From assembly GCA_003049465.1 (NCBI GenBank), contig PYSS01000112.1, positions 1 through 64,000 on the forward strand: a stretch of DNA of 64,000 nt, written 5' to 3'. Numbering within the stretch: position 1 is the stretch's first letter; the number at the start of each line of letters is the position of its first letter. The notes below the pieces were generated by a model that was not told where the DNA came from, ran no database searches, and worked only from the letters and a program-made list of their open reading frames with translations. The position numbers and the translations under genes were made by a program. Shown here one piece after another: positions 43,121-53,828 of this stretch. The DNA is from Magnaporthiopsis rhizophila. Its lineage: Eukaryota; Ascomycota; Sordariomycetes; Magnaporthales; Magnaporthaceae.

Positions 43121-44568
43121 GCTTGTGGGCCCAGAGAGGGTTTAATGGCATGACCGCCAACCCCTGGGAATCCGCGCTTGTTTGCCGCGCTTATTCGTTA
43201 CGGTTATTCGGATGCAGTGCATGCGACTCGGGGTCATGGTGGGCCGCGTGGTCTTTGTCCCTGCCGTTTCGAGAAGACATTATTTCACTTTTCCCGGTTT
43301 GGTCAGATCTTTCTCTAGGTCACCAGAGGGTCTGTGGCGTGCGTCAAAAGATGGTAACAAGATCGCCGTTGTCGTCGCGGTTATATTGGTCCGAACCCCT
43401 GGCCATGCAACCTATAGAAGCTTCCGATATTTTCACGATGTTGACGTCCCTGACATATTTACACGTACATAAGCGAAAAGAGCAATGAGGCTCAAAAAGG
43501 CAAAAGCGAGAAACTCAAAAGCTTCCAACTACATACTTCGCGCGAGTCTGCGGTGTTCAAGCCCGCGCGTCCCTGGCTCGGCACAGGCAGTGGCAAATAG
43601 CAAGCCTGAAAGAGACATGCGACACAGACGTGCCAAGACATGATCTGAATTTCGACAGGCAAATCAATCTGCCGTAAGGGTTCACGTGCTCTAGAGCCTT
43701 GAACTTGAAAGCTTCAAATTACCTAGTCTCCGCATCTCGCCAGGATCTTCCGGCAGGCACAAGGCACAGGAGGCCTTGTTGCCTCCACTCGACATAACTT
43801 CGGGGTCGGTAGGGCGTCTTGCAGCGCCATGGCCCCAACGCATGACACGGGCAAGCCACAGCGACCCATCCAGCGACCGTTGAAGCAAATTGGCGGCCCA
43901 CCTGGGATGGGCCCTGCCTTCCATAGCTAGCACAAGAACCCCTTAGCTCCAGTGCCCAAAGCCCCAATGGCCTGCCAAAGTTGGACGTCAGTTGTGCTTC
44001 TCCCCGCACACATTCAGGCAGCGCCCTGGAGACATTGCCCCTTTTGGACCCATCGTCCGTTCCGGGTCGTAGCGGAACTGACCCAAGAGATCGAATCACG
44101 ACCCGCCGGCAGGGCGCTGTTCGCTGGGTGGACAACCATTCCCTGTCGAACGCGCAACCACTCATACCGGGTTGAGACCTGGAACAAGTGGAGGAGAGCG
44201 ACCTAGAAGACAATCTAAGGCAACGCGCATGTCCGACGCTGTTGTGTTGCTGTTCCCGCTACCTACCATTGAAGCTTCCTGGCCGGTCCTAAGCGCGCCG
44301 GGCCCCCTCATGCCAAGTTTCATCGTGCATCTTGTTATGAAGGCCAAAATGGTGATATAGATATAACGGGCCCAATGCGGTCCTATTACTGCCCTTCATA
44401 GCTTCTTTTACTTTCCTCACTGCACGGTCTGCTCACACTCTCTCTTAGCATCCAACTCAGTCCGCTGATATATCTCAGCTTTTCGACCCCTAACGTCAAA
44501 GACGCCAGACGTCACCCCGACACCACCCGCCAGCAAAGGTATCATCAACAACCAAACCGTCATCCACG
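43121..44568. other. Intergenic spacer
   Basis: About 1.45 kb downstream of the regulator and upstream of the SurE gene. Open frames at 43691-44213 (-) and 43952-44360 (+) overlap and have no domains. A CT-rich leader precedes 44569. Confidence 0.5.
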
Positions 44569-45548
44569 ATGCGCGCTGCCACTCTCTTCGGTTCTCTCGC
44601 CCTGCCCACTCTGGGTCTGGGTATCCGTATCATCCAGAGCAACGACGACGGCTGGGCCGAGATGTACGTCCGGACCACGCACGACGCCCTGATCGCGGGC
44701 AAGCACGACGCTGTGCTCTCTGGCCCCGCGGATCAAAAGTCCGGCACCGGTAAGTTAACACACAAGCCTAGCAACCCGGTGTTATATGCAAGAGGTAGTA
44801 TCTTTGCTAACGGCGCCTTCCATCAGGTTCCCATGACCGAGCTCCTGAAGCCCGAAAGCAGCCCTGCCAGTACGACTCTTGCCCGGCCAACTCGGGCCCC
44901 GTCGGCACCGACCCCGAGAACCCGCGCCTGAACTGGGTCAACTCGTTCCCCGTAACGTCGATGAAGTACGGCCTCGACACGTTCGGCCCGCAGATCTGGG
45001 GCGACAACAAGACGGCCGAGCTGGCCGTGTGCGGGCCCAACGTGGGCAGCAACCGCTGGCTGCAGCTGCCCTTCTCGGGCACCGTGGGCGCGGCCGTCCA
45101 GGCCGTCAAGCAAGGGGTCCCCGCCCTCGCCCTCTCGGGCGCCTCGGGCACGAGCCCGCAAAAGTTCAACGAGACGGACCCTTCGCCCCGCGCCAAACTG
45201 TATTCGGAGCTGACGCTGGTGCTGGTCAACAAGCTCGTCGAGGGCGGCGTGCCTTACCTCCCTCCCCAGACGTTCCTCAACGTCAACTTCCCCGACATGA
45301 CGGAGCAGTGCGCAAAGGTCGAGAACTTCAAGTGGGTCATGTCGCGCGTCAACTCCGGGTGGTTCTCGGGCTACGACTACCCAACCTGCGGCCGCAACAA
45401 GATGCCGGCCGAGTTCGAGATCGGCTTCCGCCGCGACTGCTTCATCTCGGTCAGCGTCGCCGACGCCAATGACAAGACTACGGCCGCACCGGACAAGCAG
45501 AAGTTTGTGCTCGACAAGCTCGGCAACTTCCTGTCCTGCCTGCCGTAA
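44569..45548 (+). CDS. Secreted SurE-family phosphatase / 5'-nucleotidase
   Basis: Two exons (44569-44749 and 44827-45548) give 300 aa. The signal peptide MRAATLFGSLALPTLGLG leads directly into the SurE strand IRIIQSNDDGWAE, whose Asp pair binds the divalent metal. Further SurE landmarks are HDAVLSGPADQKSGTGS, FGPQIWGDNKTAELAVCGPNVGSN, LPFSGTVGAAVQAV and the C-terminal NVNFPD. SurE enzymes release phosphate from nucleotides and polyphosphate; the secreted fungal branch is annotated as acid phosphatase. Four or more Cys fit secretion. The intron (GTAAGT...CATCAG) splits the Gly of the SGTGS motif. Family call strong, substrate inferred. Confidence 0.88.
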
Positions 45549-46460
45549 ACGGAACGTTTGCATTGTGTGTGTATGTCTTGCATGTCTGTACTGCTTCCAT
45601 TTTATAATACCCGGCGATAATATTTTGTATCGATATCGGAGGGAGCGTCGGTTGTTCCAAAGGGGTCCTGGGGGTTCTCACGTCTTCCTTTGGTACATAC
45701 TTGTCTATATTTGACTTGGAAATACTTTTCCCGTTTCCACCCTATTATTCCTACTTCGGTTGCATGCTCTACGTACGTGTTTTCTTTTTGAGCCTCCTGG
45801 TACAATATCACGTTTTTTTTTTCTTCCGCGGCGCGTACCGCCTGCACCCCGCCCTTTGCCTGCATGTAGGCTCAGGCCGCACGGCTTGCCGTTTTTTTAA
45901 AGAGCAAATGCACCCCATGCGCCCCCCCGGAAACGGGAAATGAGCACAAAAAGTTCAATGAGCACACACCGAGGTCCTTAATGAGCACAAGCGCAATGAG
46001 CACAAAACCTAACGAGCGAATGATGGCTTCAGCGTCAACCATCAGACTGGATGGCACATGAACAACAGCTGTCGGGATCCGCGGCCAAACTGCAGCCAGC
46101 GTAACATCACCTCGGGATTGGTTTCAATATCCCCTCCCTTCGTAATTGCAATGGCAGCTGCCAAGGGCCGTGATCCCAGCCAGGTCCATCTGAGGCGCCG
46201 CCGGGGCGGCCCACCACCCATCATTCATTACACCTAACCAACCAACAGCCCGCTTGGTTTGGTCGTAAAGCGTATCCTGGTCGATCTAGACATCCACCAG
46301 ATGGCAATACGATTCTGACGGTGGGCAATGTTCTGCCTCGAGCATTCATTCACCCATTCTTCCACCATTCGCATTCGATCTATTCCCACAGCATGTTTTC
46401 TTTTGCTCGTTCGGATCGTCGAATTAACAATCATGTAACTTTTCGTATTATATACGGTCA
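45549..46460. other. Convergent intergenic region
   Basis: 3' flanks of the SurE (+) and DUF7702 (-) genes. It has T-rich runs and a cluster of ATGAGCACA repeats listed separately; no gene. Confidence 0.5.
45940..46004 (+). repeat. Four direct copies of ATGAGCACA
   Basis: Exact copies start at 45940, 45958, 45981 and 45996, with spacings of 18, 23 and 15 nt, in non-coding DNA. Irregular spacing argues against simple slippage of one unit. Confidence 0.75.
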
Positions 46461-47354
46461 TCAATCATTGCGTAACCGTTGCTCATCGCTTTCAGGCCCC
46501 TCGCGCGCCTCCTTCTTTCCCCCCTTCTGGGCCGCGCCTCCTTCTTGACTTGGCAAATCCGGCGATGGTGGTATGTCGCGCTCCTCGGGATGGCTCAGTC
46601 GGATGGCGGGCACCTTGAGCCCATAGGCATTCATTTTGAACGGCAGCTTCCCCAGCCGTAGCGTCGTCGTCGACCAGCCGGCCACCATGCCGACCTCGTT
46701 GGCAGCGACCAGGAACAGGTACACGGTGGGGTCGCCGAGCACGGCGTTGAAGCGCTCGTCGCCGGTGATGACGAAGACGAGCGAGTACGAGATGCGGGCC
46801 AACATGAAGGGCATCAGGATGGCGAAGCACAGCAGCGCGGGCCGCTCCTCGGCAGGGACGCGGTCGTCGCGCGCGGCCCAGAGACGGACGAACAGGCCGA
46901 CGGTGTAGAGGTACAGGGCCGTGAAGAAGACGACGGCGGACTGGGCGATGGGGTTGGGCGCGAGCGGGTCGGGCTTGTTCTCAGCGTAGACGAAGCCGGC
47001 GGTGGCGAGGCCGATGCCGCCGAACGCAAACACCTCGGGCAGCACGAACCCCCACGGCGGGATGACGAGCGCGAAGCGGTTGAGCCGCGCCAGCAGCGTC
47101 TTGAGCAGCACCGTCATCTGCGCGATGCAGAGCGACTCGCACACGAGCACGCCCGCCCACACGTCGCGCGAGTTGCGCTCAAACGTGGCCAGCATCAGTG
47201 CCGCGCCCACCAGGCGCAGCAGCGAGAACACGAAGAGGCTCCACCAGCCGCTGCGCCGCGTGCAGAGGACGACGAAGGCGATGCCCAGGTATATGGTGAA
47301 GGCCGCCACCTGTAGAACCGAGATGGCGTCGCGGTAGCCGAACGGACGTCGCAT
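46461..47354 (-). CDS. DUF7702-type seven-helix membrane protein
   Basis: Single-exon 297-aa protein from ATG 47354. About seven hydrophobic helices are visible, for example VLQVAAFTIYLGIAFVVL, SLFVFSLLRLVGAALMLATF, FALVIPPWGFVLPEVFAFGG, AVVFFTALYLYTVGLFVRLW and ALLCFAILMPFMLARISYSL. The Gly-Tyr-Arg-Asp start and the RLVGA and RISYSLVF segments are typical of the fungal DUF7702 integral membrane family. The C-terminal ~45 residues are charged and cytosolic in character. An upstream in-frame ATG at 47489 would add a poly-Thr segment encoded by a microsatellite and is unlikely to be used. Function unknown. Confidence 0.85.
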   Translation of the reverse strand: MRRPFGYRDAISVLQVAAFTIYLGIAFVVLCTRRSGWWSLFVFSLLRLVGAALMLATFERNSRDVWAGVLVCESLCIAQMTVLLKTLLARLNRFALVIPPWGFVLPEVFAFGGIGLATAGFVYAENKPDPLAPNPIAQSAVVFFTALYLYTVGLFVRLWAARDDRVPAEERPALLCFAILMPFMLARISYSLVFVITGDERFNAVLGDPTVYLFLVAANEVGMVAGWSTTTLRLGKLPFKMNAYGLKVPAIRLSHPEERDIPPSPDLPSQEGGAAQKGGKKEAREGPESDEQRLRND

Positions 47355-47412
47355 CGCGGGAGTAAGAAAGGAGGGGGAGGGAAGGCGCTTAAAAAGGAGT
47401 GTGTTGGCAGCG

Positions 47413-47445
<33 letters not shown>
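47413..47445. repeat. (GTC)11 trinucleotide microsatellite
   Basis: Eleven perfect units in the 5' leader or promoter of the DUF7702 gene. Confidence 0.9.
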
Positions 47446-47446
<1 letters not shown>

Positions 47447-48326
47447 ATCGGAGTCGCAAGACATCGTAGGTTTTTTTGCGAGCCAGCAAGGGGTGAGGGT
47501 CTGGATTCCTGACCGTCAGCCCATGATTGCTCCGAAATCTGGTTGTCCAATTTCGATTGCGCTGAAGCGGCCGCTGTGGCAGGGGACTACCACGTGTAGA
47601 TCACATGACATCCATAAAACTGAGCTGTGACGTAAGCCTTCGAACTATTCGGCCTTGCAAACTTGTTTCAAGATCGACCGTTTTACCCTCTGTGTGTTTT
47701 GCATTGCTCCGCCAGTTTTGTTTGTTGAATGCGGCAGTAAGTTCATGCAACGTTTCATATGGCCACATAAACGACCAGGCTTTATTAAAAGATTTAAACT
47801 CGTAAACTGAACTGATCATGCATGTTTTTGGACATGCGGAGCCACACACGCAAGAACGGTAAGCGGAGATATTAAAGCCACATGGAGGACCTCGGCGCTA
47901 GGAGCACGATCATGATCACCCGCGTCCATGGTTTTTATCTAGCTGAGGCAGAAGGCTCGACGTCAGACAGCAACACCATCGACCCGACTGAGGCAACGTA
48001 GCCAATAGACATGTCCTCCCGCATCGCCTTGGCATCAGGGAACATGCCCTGCATTGAATATGATTCGTCGACGACGGGAGTGTGGAATCCAACACCAAAT
48101 CAAAAGCATCAGCGTGCCAAAGCCGCCAAAGACCAAAGGATTTTGGCCAAGCATCGTATCCCAACGGGCATCGTATCCCAGCGGGGTGTGCCGTTTTAAA
48201 TCTCCATGAGGCAACGATGTGCAAACACGAATTCACGGGATCAGCCAGCCCTAGGCGTTCGCGTCATCTGTTGTAATTCTTATCCATACTGACGACCTAA
48301 GCCGGCAGTGACTGGAGAACTGGCAG

Positions 48327-48333
48327 TATATAA
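48327..48333 (+). promoter_or_regulatory. TATA box of secreted protein gene
   Basis: TATATAA about 165 bp upstream of ATG 48498. Role inferred. Confidence 0.45.
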
Positions 48334-48497
48334 CATGGCAATGAAGCTTCGTCGACCCTTGAGACTTGATGGCTGGCGGCAAGCACCACCAGCTTCAACA
48401 CAAAAGCAAGAAGCGCCCTTGGCAAAAAAAAGTGCTTCCTCCCCCCGGCCTCTATTAGCCCTGATTAATAAATAAGCCTTGAGCCCAGCCAGCCAAC

Positions 48498-49194
48498 ATG
48501 CTCGCATCCGCCCGCCTCGCCATTATCGTCGCAGGAGCCCTAGCCATGGCCCTGCCCCAGCCCGGTGGCCAGGTCGGCGCCTGCGACGAGACCTCGGGCG
48601 GAGGCTCGTTCGCCTGGGAGGTCCGGGACTTCACCTACAACGCCTTCTGGATCTACCAGAACCCGGCCCATCTCTGGGCCCAGGGCCGGCTCAACTACAC
48701 GCTCGTCAACCCGGCCACGGGCCGCGAGGCCGTGTGCTCCGCCTTCAGCACCCAGCAGTCGGATTTCTTCTACGGCAACTTCATCTACAGCTGCAGCAGC
48801 AGCGTGCCCGGCGACTCCGACGAAACGCTGCCGCGGCCTACCTTCGCCTTTAACGGATACGGGCTGTGGCGGCTGCGGGTGAACGAGACGTGGACCTGCA
48901 ACACGGGGTTAGTGATACTCTGCGCCCTTGGGCTTCCATTTGCTTTGGCCCGCGAGGGCTGTCGTGATATCGTCACACACTAATTAACACCAATTAATAC
49001 GTGCTGCGGCCAGAACCTCGAAAATCTACGTCGGGTCCGGAACCAAGGATCTCGATCTCAAGTGCAACGACACTGGCGTGGTGCAGAACCCTGACTGGAA
49101 GCCTGGCCAGCCTGGAAACTTTTACTCGACCCGTTATCTGGACTGCGGCCCCTTGACCACCACGCTTCCGGCCAATGTTGCTATCGGTGTGTAG
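48498..49194 (+). CDS. Secreted Cys-containing hypothetical protein (possibly AA1-like beta-barrel)
   Basis: Two exons (48498-48907 and 49014-49194) give 196 aa. The signal peptide MLASARLAIIVAGALAMALP is followed by a beta-rich sequence with six Cys (GACDETSG, AVCSAF, IYSCSSS, WTCNTG, LKCND, LDCGP) and three or more N-glycosylation sequons (NYT, NET, NDT). The pattern FAWEVRDFTYNAFWIY with alternating aromatic strands resembles the small secreted fungal AA1-like beta-barrel group, but the match is only by eye. The intron uses GTTAGT and GGCCAG and restores the run NTGTSKIYVGSGTKD. It converges on the xylanase gene with a 344-bp spacer. Role unknown; secretion well supported. Confidence 0.75.
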
Positions 49195-49538
49195 GGTCGG
49201 GAAAACGTTTAGCTGGTCGTCCTCATGGATGGCCTCTTACGCGACGCGCTTCATGGGCATATGAACTCATGGTGTGATTTTATACCTCAAGTTCACACAT
49301 GACTTTGACGTCTTCGATACAGGCTTCGGCTTTCATAATGTTTGTTTGGCCAAAGGAAACAAAGTTGAGCTCTCAAATATTGACAAGAATCGAACATCCG
49401 TGGCCCTTCTCTCGACACCGCGGTCCCACGTCTCCTAGTACGGGAGGAACAGTCTCCCCCAACCGGCAAATGGTTGCTTATTCCAACCCGGACACTTTTT
49501 CTTGCATCCCCCTCGCCCTTCTCCACCACACAGCCCCC
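49195..49538. other. Convergent spacer
   Basis: 3' ends of the secreted protein (+) and xylanase (-) genes meet here. No coding signal. Confidence 0.5.
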
Positions 49539-50390
49539 TTAGGCCGGCGTGTTGACAGTGATGCGCGACGAGCCGGCGCTGCGGTAGCCCTCGGTGGCCA
49601 CGATCATGTAGTTGTGGTTGCCGAGGGGCATGCCGGCGTTGCGCCAGGCGTTGAAGAAGTTGCCCATGGTGATGGTGCCGCCGGTGCGCTTCTGGGTGCG
49701 GATGGCCCAGTACTGGTTGAAGGTCTTAGTGCCCTCGATGGACGGGGCGTTGTACCGGGTGCTCTGGTACAGGTTGTAGGTGCCGCCGTCGCTCTGGATC
49801 TGGCCCTTGGATTGGGCCTGGCTGCCCGGGTTGTACTCGCCGTAGTTGTCGAGAACGTAGTACTCGACCAGCGGGTTCTGCATCCAGCCGTAGACGCAGA
49901 GATACTGTTTGGTTCGTGCGGGGTTAGCGGTCGGGGCCAGGGGACAATTAGTTACAGCCAGCTGCGGGAGCGCTTACCGCGTTGCCGTTGTTCACGGGAG
50001 AGAAGGAGCCAGAGTACGAGACGGAGCTGTGATGGAAAAGAAACCGTCAGCGGGTGCCTACGTTTGATGGGAGGTGTCTCACGTCACGCGGAGTTCTTTG
50101 TCTTACCGAGGGCCACCGGGCATCCAGCCCTTTCCGCCGACAAAGTTGCCGCCGGCGCGCCAGTTGACACTGTAGGTGCCACCGGCCTCGTTGGTGTAGG
50201 TGACGGGCGAAGCGCCATCCGTCCACCACGAGTAGTAGTAGCCGTTGTGCCTTCCGGTCCCGCTGGGAGTCGACTGCCGCCTCATGAGCTCCTCGAGCGG
50301 GAAGCCCGTCATGTTGGCGTCCAAGGGGAAGGCGAGGGTGCTGCTGGCCAGGGCCGTGCAGGCCGCGAGGACGGCGGTGAACGAGACCAT
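49539..50390 (-). CDS. Endo-1,4-beta-xylanase, glycoside hydrolase family 11
   Basis: Three exons (50390-50107, 50026-49978 and 49904-49539; the middle one only 49 nt) give 232 aa. It cuts the xylan backbone outside the cell. A signal peptide (MVSFTAVLAACTALASSTLA) and short propeptide end at MRRQ, a Kex2-type Arg-Arg site, so the mature enzyme probably begins with Gln39. GH11 landmarks are all present: YYYSWWTDG, GTYSVNWRAGGNFVGGKGW, NPLVEYYVLDNYGEY with the nucleophile at Glu125, and MIVATEGYRSAGSS with the acid/base at Glu216. The residue that tunes the acid/base is Asn (in GGNFVGG) rather than Asp, which in known GH11 enzymes goes with a less acidic pH optimum. No binding module is attached. 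Family call very strong. Confidence 0.97.
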
Positions 50391-50537
50391 GATGGCGAAG
50401 GCGGAGCTAGGCTTGAGTGACTAGGGCTTCTGGTTTTTGGTGGTGCCTGGGGAACGAGGAAGGAAGGTCTGGACTGCCCTGCTGGTGTGAGGATCCTGTT
50501 GCCGATCGTGGTCAAGGGGAGTCGACTAGAGGAGCTT

Positions 50538-50543
50538 CTTATA
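50538..50543 (-). promoter_or_regulatory. TATA box of xylanase gene
   Basis: On the minus strand this reads TATAAG about 150 bp before the xylanase ATG, inside GGGGTATAAGAAGC. Confidence 0.55.
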
Positions 50544-50640
50544 CCCCATCCGGCACCTCCCAGAGGCGGTGATGATCTCTACTAACGAGCAAAAAACTTG
50601 TCTCGTCATGTCTCGACCGACACCACCTTCTCGGTCGTGC

Positions 50641-50646
50641 GGCTAG
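50641..50646 (+). promoter_or_regulatory. Possible XlnR/Xyr1-type site (GGCTAG)
   Basis: GGCTAG, about 250 bp upstream of the xylanase ATG, fits the GGCTAR/GGCWWW-type motif bound by the xylanase activator of filamentous fungi on at least part of its length. A single short motif is weak evidence, so binding is inferred only. Confidence 0.25.
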
Positions 50647-50883
50647 GTGAGCGGAGAAACTCTCCAGGGATTCGAGTGGACCGTGGGTCGTGGGTTGTGG
50701 ATGCCATGGTGTGGATGGCGCCGTCGACGCGGAGAGCGACGCGCCGGTTGCCGTTTGCGATCTTGCCCCTGGGCTGGCACACAGACTCCTGGGGTTGGGC
50801 AGGTTCCACCCCCGGACGGACTCGGTCTTGGGACTATGGAAGATTCTGGGACGGGACTGTGCCCGCTGGCCCACGCCGCTGGA

Positions 50884-50887
<4 letters not shown>

Positions 50888-50938
<51 letters not shown>

Positions 50939-50991
50939 TTTTCNNNNNNNNNNNNNNNNNNNNNNNNNNTTTTTTTTTTTTTTTTTTTTTT
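50888..50991. other. Assembly gap (26 N) inside a T homopolymer
   Basis: Fifty T, then GTTTTC, 26 N at 50944-50969, then 22 T. The gap length is probably arbitrary and the homopolymer length unreliable. Confidence 0.9.
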
Positions 50992-52916
50992 CTTTCTTTT
51001 TCTTTTTTGAGGGCGCGTTCCATGACCTGCCGGCGCTGCGGGTGCGTGGCTCAAGTGCCATGCGCATGCCCAAGTATTGCGATGTCTTGGGAGCTATATA
51101 CAAGACCAGGACAAGCTTCTTCTGGCTGGGGTTTCGTCCGGACTTGTCAGGAGCGTGGCGGCTGGTGTACGTCGTCCGTGGCGCGTGCCCGCCTGGGTGG
51201 GTGTACAACAGGGGGGGAGGGGTGTGATGGGTGTGATGACCGGTCGATTTCTCGCGCTATTTTCCTTTTTCGATGCATGCTCGCGGTATTGCAAGCCCCA
51301 TCGAGGCCGAGGCAGCGATGCACGTAGGGCTTGGCGAGCAAATCCTGGCACGGCTTGGGCGGTCAAAAGGGGCCCCCAGATGGCGCCCATTGGAGCATTT
51401 GGCCTGAGCGCGATGGCGGGGGTGGGAGAGTAGGGCAGGGCCTTTATACCGGCCAAGCCCTTTCCAGAACCTGGGCTGGGCTCGCCACCCCGCATTTACC
51501 ACAAAATGACTACCGACATCGCCCCGTCGAGGTGCCGTCGCCTCCGTGCTTTGCTGCATTCACGTGGTCGCACCCCGATGTTGTCTGCTGGATTTAACCG
51601 GCGCAAAACATGGGGTAAAACCGGCTTGGGGTTGGGATCAGCGCTAGCAGTCCAATGTGAGGTCGGGATGTCGCAGCGGTGTGTGCCACCGCCTATCCAG
51701 ACCTCAAGCGTCATCGCTCCTACATACTGGGGTAGCGCAGATGGGGTTGGGCTCGGCGGACGGCGGCAGGTCTCCGGTCATGTCGTTTTCCGTTGTGTTT
51801 TTCGGTTTCCAGGTCCGCTTCATATCGCCAGCCGCCCTCTATTTAATATCATATGAGGCTCATGCGCCGCTGCTGGCAACCGCAGCCCACCTGTCCCGAA
51901 CGGCTTGCCGCATGGGCTATTTTTGTCTTGGCCCTGGCCGCCAATTCCACCACCGTGAGTTGATTGTGACCGGGATCAGGGCTTGTGGTCTGTCCTCAAG
52001 AAACCAAGCCCGTCAGCCGCCTCCCGGGTAGCTGGTCAGCCTGAATTCGACAAAGGCACGAGAACATTGTCGTCGACGAGAACCTGCCTGTCCGCGGCCA
52101 GTCATGGACGTCATCGGCGACTCGGGTGGGCATCTGTTTCGAAACGGGCGTGGACAGGGGCCGGGATATCGGGCTGCCGTTGCGAAGATGCAACCATTTC
52201 TGGTGGCCGTGGTGGGAATCGTGGACACCCAGATGTTGGGCACAGGAGCGCGTTTTTTCACCCATGCCCCCGAGATGGCTGCATCATGAAATTTCCGAGC
52301 ATGATCAGCAGGGGCAGGAACCCTGGCTTCCCGATTTTTCGCTCCTCCGGCTGACCGGGAGCCGAGGCATCAGTTCTGCCACGCCGAGTGGACGGAAAAT
52401 TTGGAGTCCGTAGTTCGGAGGCTCTTGTCCTGGGCACAGGCCAAGTACACCGCCAAGAATCTGCTCCGATCGATGGGGTATGGGGTAACCCTTTGCGCCC
52501 TTTTCCCATCCATGTGTTGAGATGCTCGTGGTGTTGCGCCAGCTGGTGGTTTTAGCCAGGGGTTAACAACGAGCCGCGCGCTGAGACTTGGAGAAACGGG
52601 CCGAGCATTCAAGAATGGGACACAGGCCGTGTTGACGAAAATCAGGTCTCATCTCTTCACAGCCAAGAGCACCGACGTCATGTCGCGTGGATGTCCATTA
52701 TGATTCATTTTGAACGAGGGATGAGATGGATTCGCCGAGAAGCTAAAGGGAATCAAATAACGCATATAACGACGGAGAGAGGGAGAATAGAATGAGACAA
52801 GAATGAGTGAAGGTAATAAGCGAGGTAGGATCTATAAAAATTGACGGCAATGAAATGATGAAAAAAGAAAAAAAAAAAAAATTCATGTTAAAGGGTGATG
52901 ACAAAAACATCAAAAT

Positions 52917-53012
52917 TGATCAGAGTGGGACTCGAACCCACGCGGATTGCTCCATAGGAAGACTGTTATTGTAACCTTAATCCTACGCCATAACCAACTC
53001 GGCCATCTGACC
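52917..53012 (-). tRNA. tRNA-Leu(AAG) with intron
   Basis: On the minus strand the acceptor stem GGTCAGA pairs with TCTGATC (one G-T), discriminator A. The D-arm is TGGCCGAGTTGGTTATGGC. The anticodon stem TAGGA/TCCTA encloses loop TTAAGG, giving anticodon AAG. About 14 nt of intron follow one base 3' of the anticodon. A long class II variable arm (GGAGCAATCC) and T-arm GTGGG-TTCGAGT-CCCAC complete the fold. An AATTTTG run just downstream could serve as a weak Pol III terminator. All standard positions are intact. Confidence 0.9.
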
Positions 53013-53828
53013 TTAATACCATCTCACTCGGTGGGTAGTCTATGACCGCTGCAGGCGGCTCTGCTCTGCTGGTTGGTGCCCCGCACACACCGCCCGTGCT
53101 AACCCCGCAAGCTTCGCTTATCTGCCTGCCGCGGGCACCTCCCCAGGAACTCGGCCGTAGAAGCCGGTGAAGGGCCAAGGATGCAAATTGGACATAGGCT
53201 GGCCCGACAGTGGGTTTCACCGAGCGTGATGGGTTGTTTCTCGCCACGCATTTGCATGTCATTAGCGCCGAATGTCACGCCCTTTGGCACCCCAACCCCG
53301 CTCGCCTATGGTGCCCACTGTGACTCGTGCTGACTTCAGCTTCAAGGATGAGCCTCCTGCTCCATGCCGCTCCCGGGCATCAAAGCCCGTCGTTTGCTGG
53401 AATCAACCCGTGTGGCAAGCGCCCGACGTTGCATGAGCCAAGACGTTGACTCCAATCGGTTCTTGCGCCGCGAGATGGCGGGATGGTACGCCCGCCGGAT
53501 GCGGCCACCAACGACACAAGATGCTGCCGTTAGACAACGGCTGAAGCGGATACCTACAGGTGAGTGGGTAGGTACCTACCTAGGCGGGTGGGAGATGTAG
53601 GCAATTGACCTAACGAGGCGGTCTAAAGCGGGATGAATGACATGTCAAAGGGCGCGGATCCATTCTACCAGCCTCCCAACATGTAATTACATCGAATCTT
53701 CAGCCCACAAAGTATATCTATGTAACCACCTTCACTGCTGTCGAGTTTTGGGCCAAACAAACCATCACCCTCTGCAATTTGTTTTGCTTTACATCTTCTG
53801 TCGTTGCTGCTTGCTCGGCTGCGTCATA
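53013..53828. other. Intergenic region upstream of MFS gene
   Basis: No gene. It contains a perfect palindrome of the ACCTACC type near 53568-53582. The end toward 53829 is T-rich and probably leader. Confidence 0.5.
53568..53582. repeat. Palindrome GGTAGGTACCTACC
   Basis: Perfect 14-bp self-complementary element, followed by TAGGC. Half-sites of the same sequence recur in many other spacers of the window. Confidence 0.75.

Larger units (their letters stand above)
47355..48497. other. Bidirectional intergenic region with GTC microsatellite
   Basis: Shared upstream DNA of the DUF7702 (-) and the secreted Cys-containing (+) genes. Contains (GTC)11 and a TATA element at 48327; no gene. Confidence 0.5.
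50391..52916. other. Xylanase promoter and long spacer with assembly gap
   Basis: About 2.5 kb without a gene. It includes the xylanase promoter elements and an N gap inside a T tract (50888-50991). Plus-strand open frames running through the T tract encode poly-Phe and are artefacts. Near 52740-52900 the DNA is A-rich. Confidence 0.5.

Noticed and set aside
50598..51327. Plus-strand frames crossing the T tract and N gap
   Set aside because: They encode poly-Phe and unknown residues and exist only because of the gap and homopolymer.
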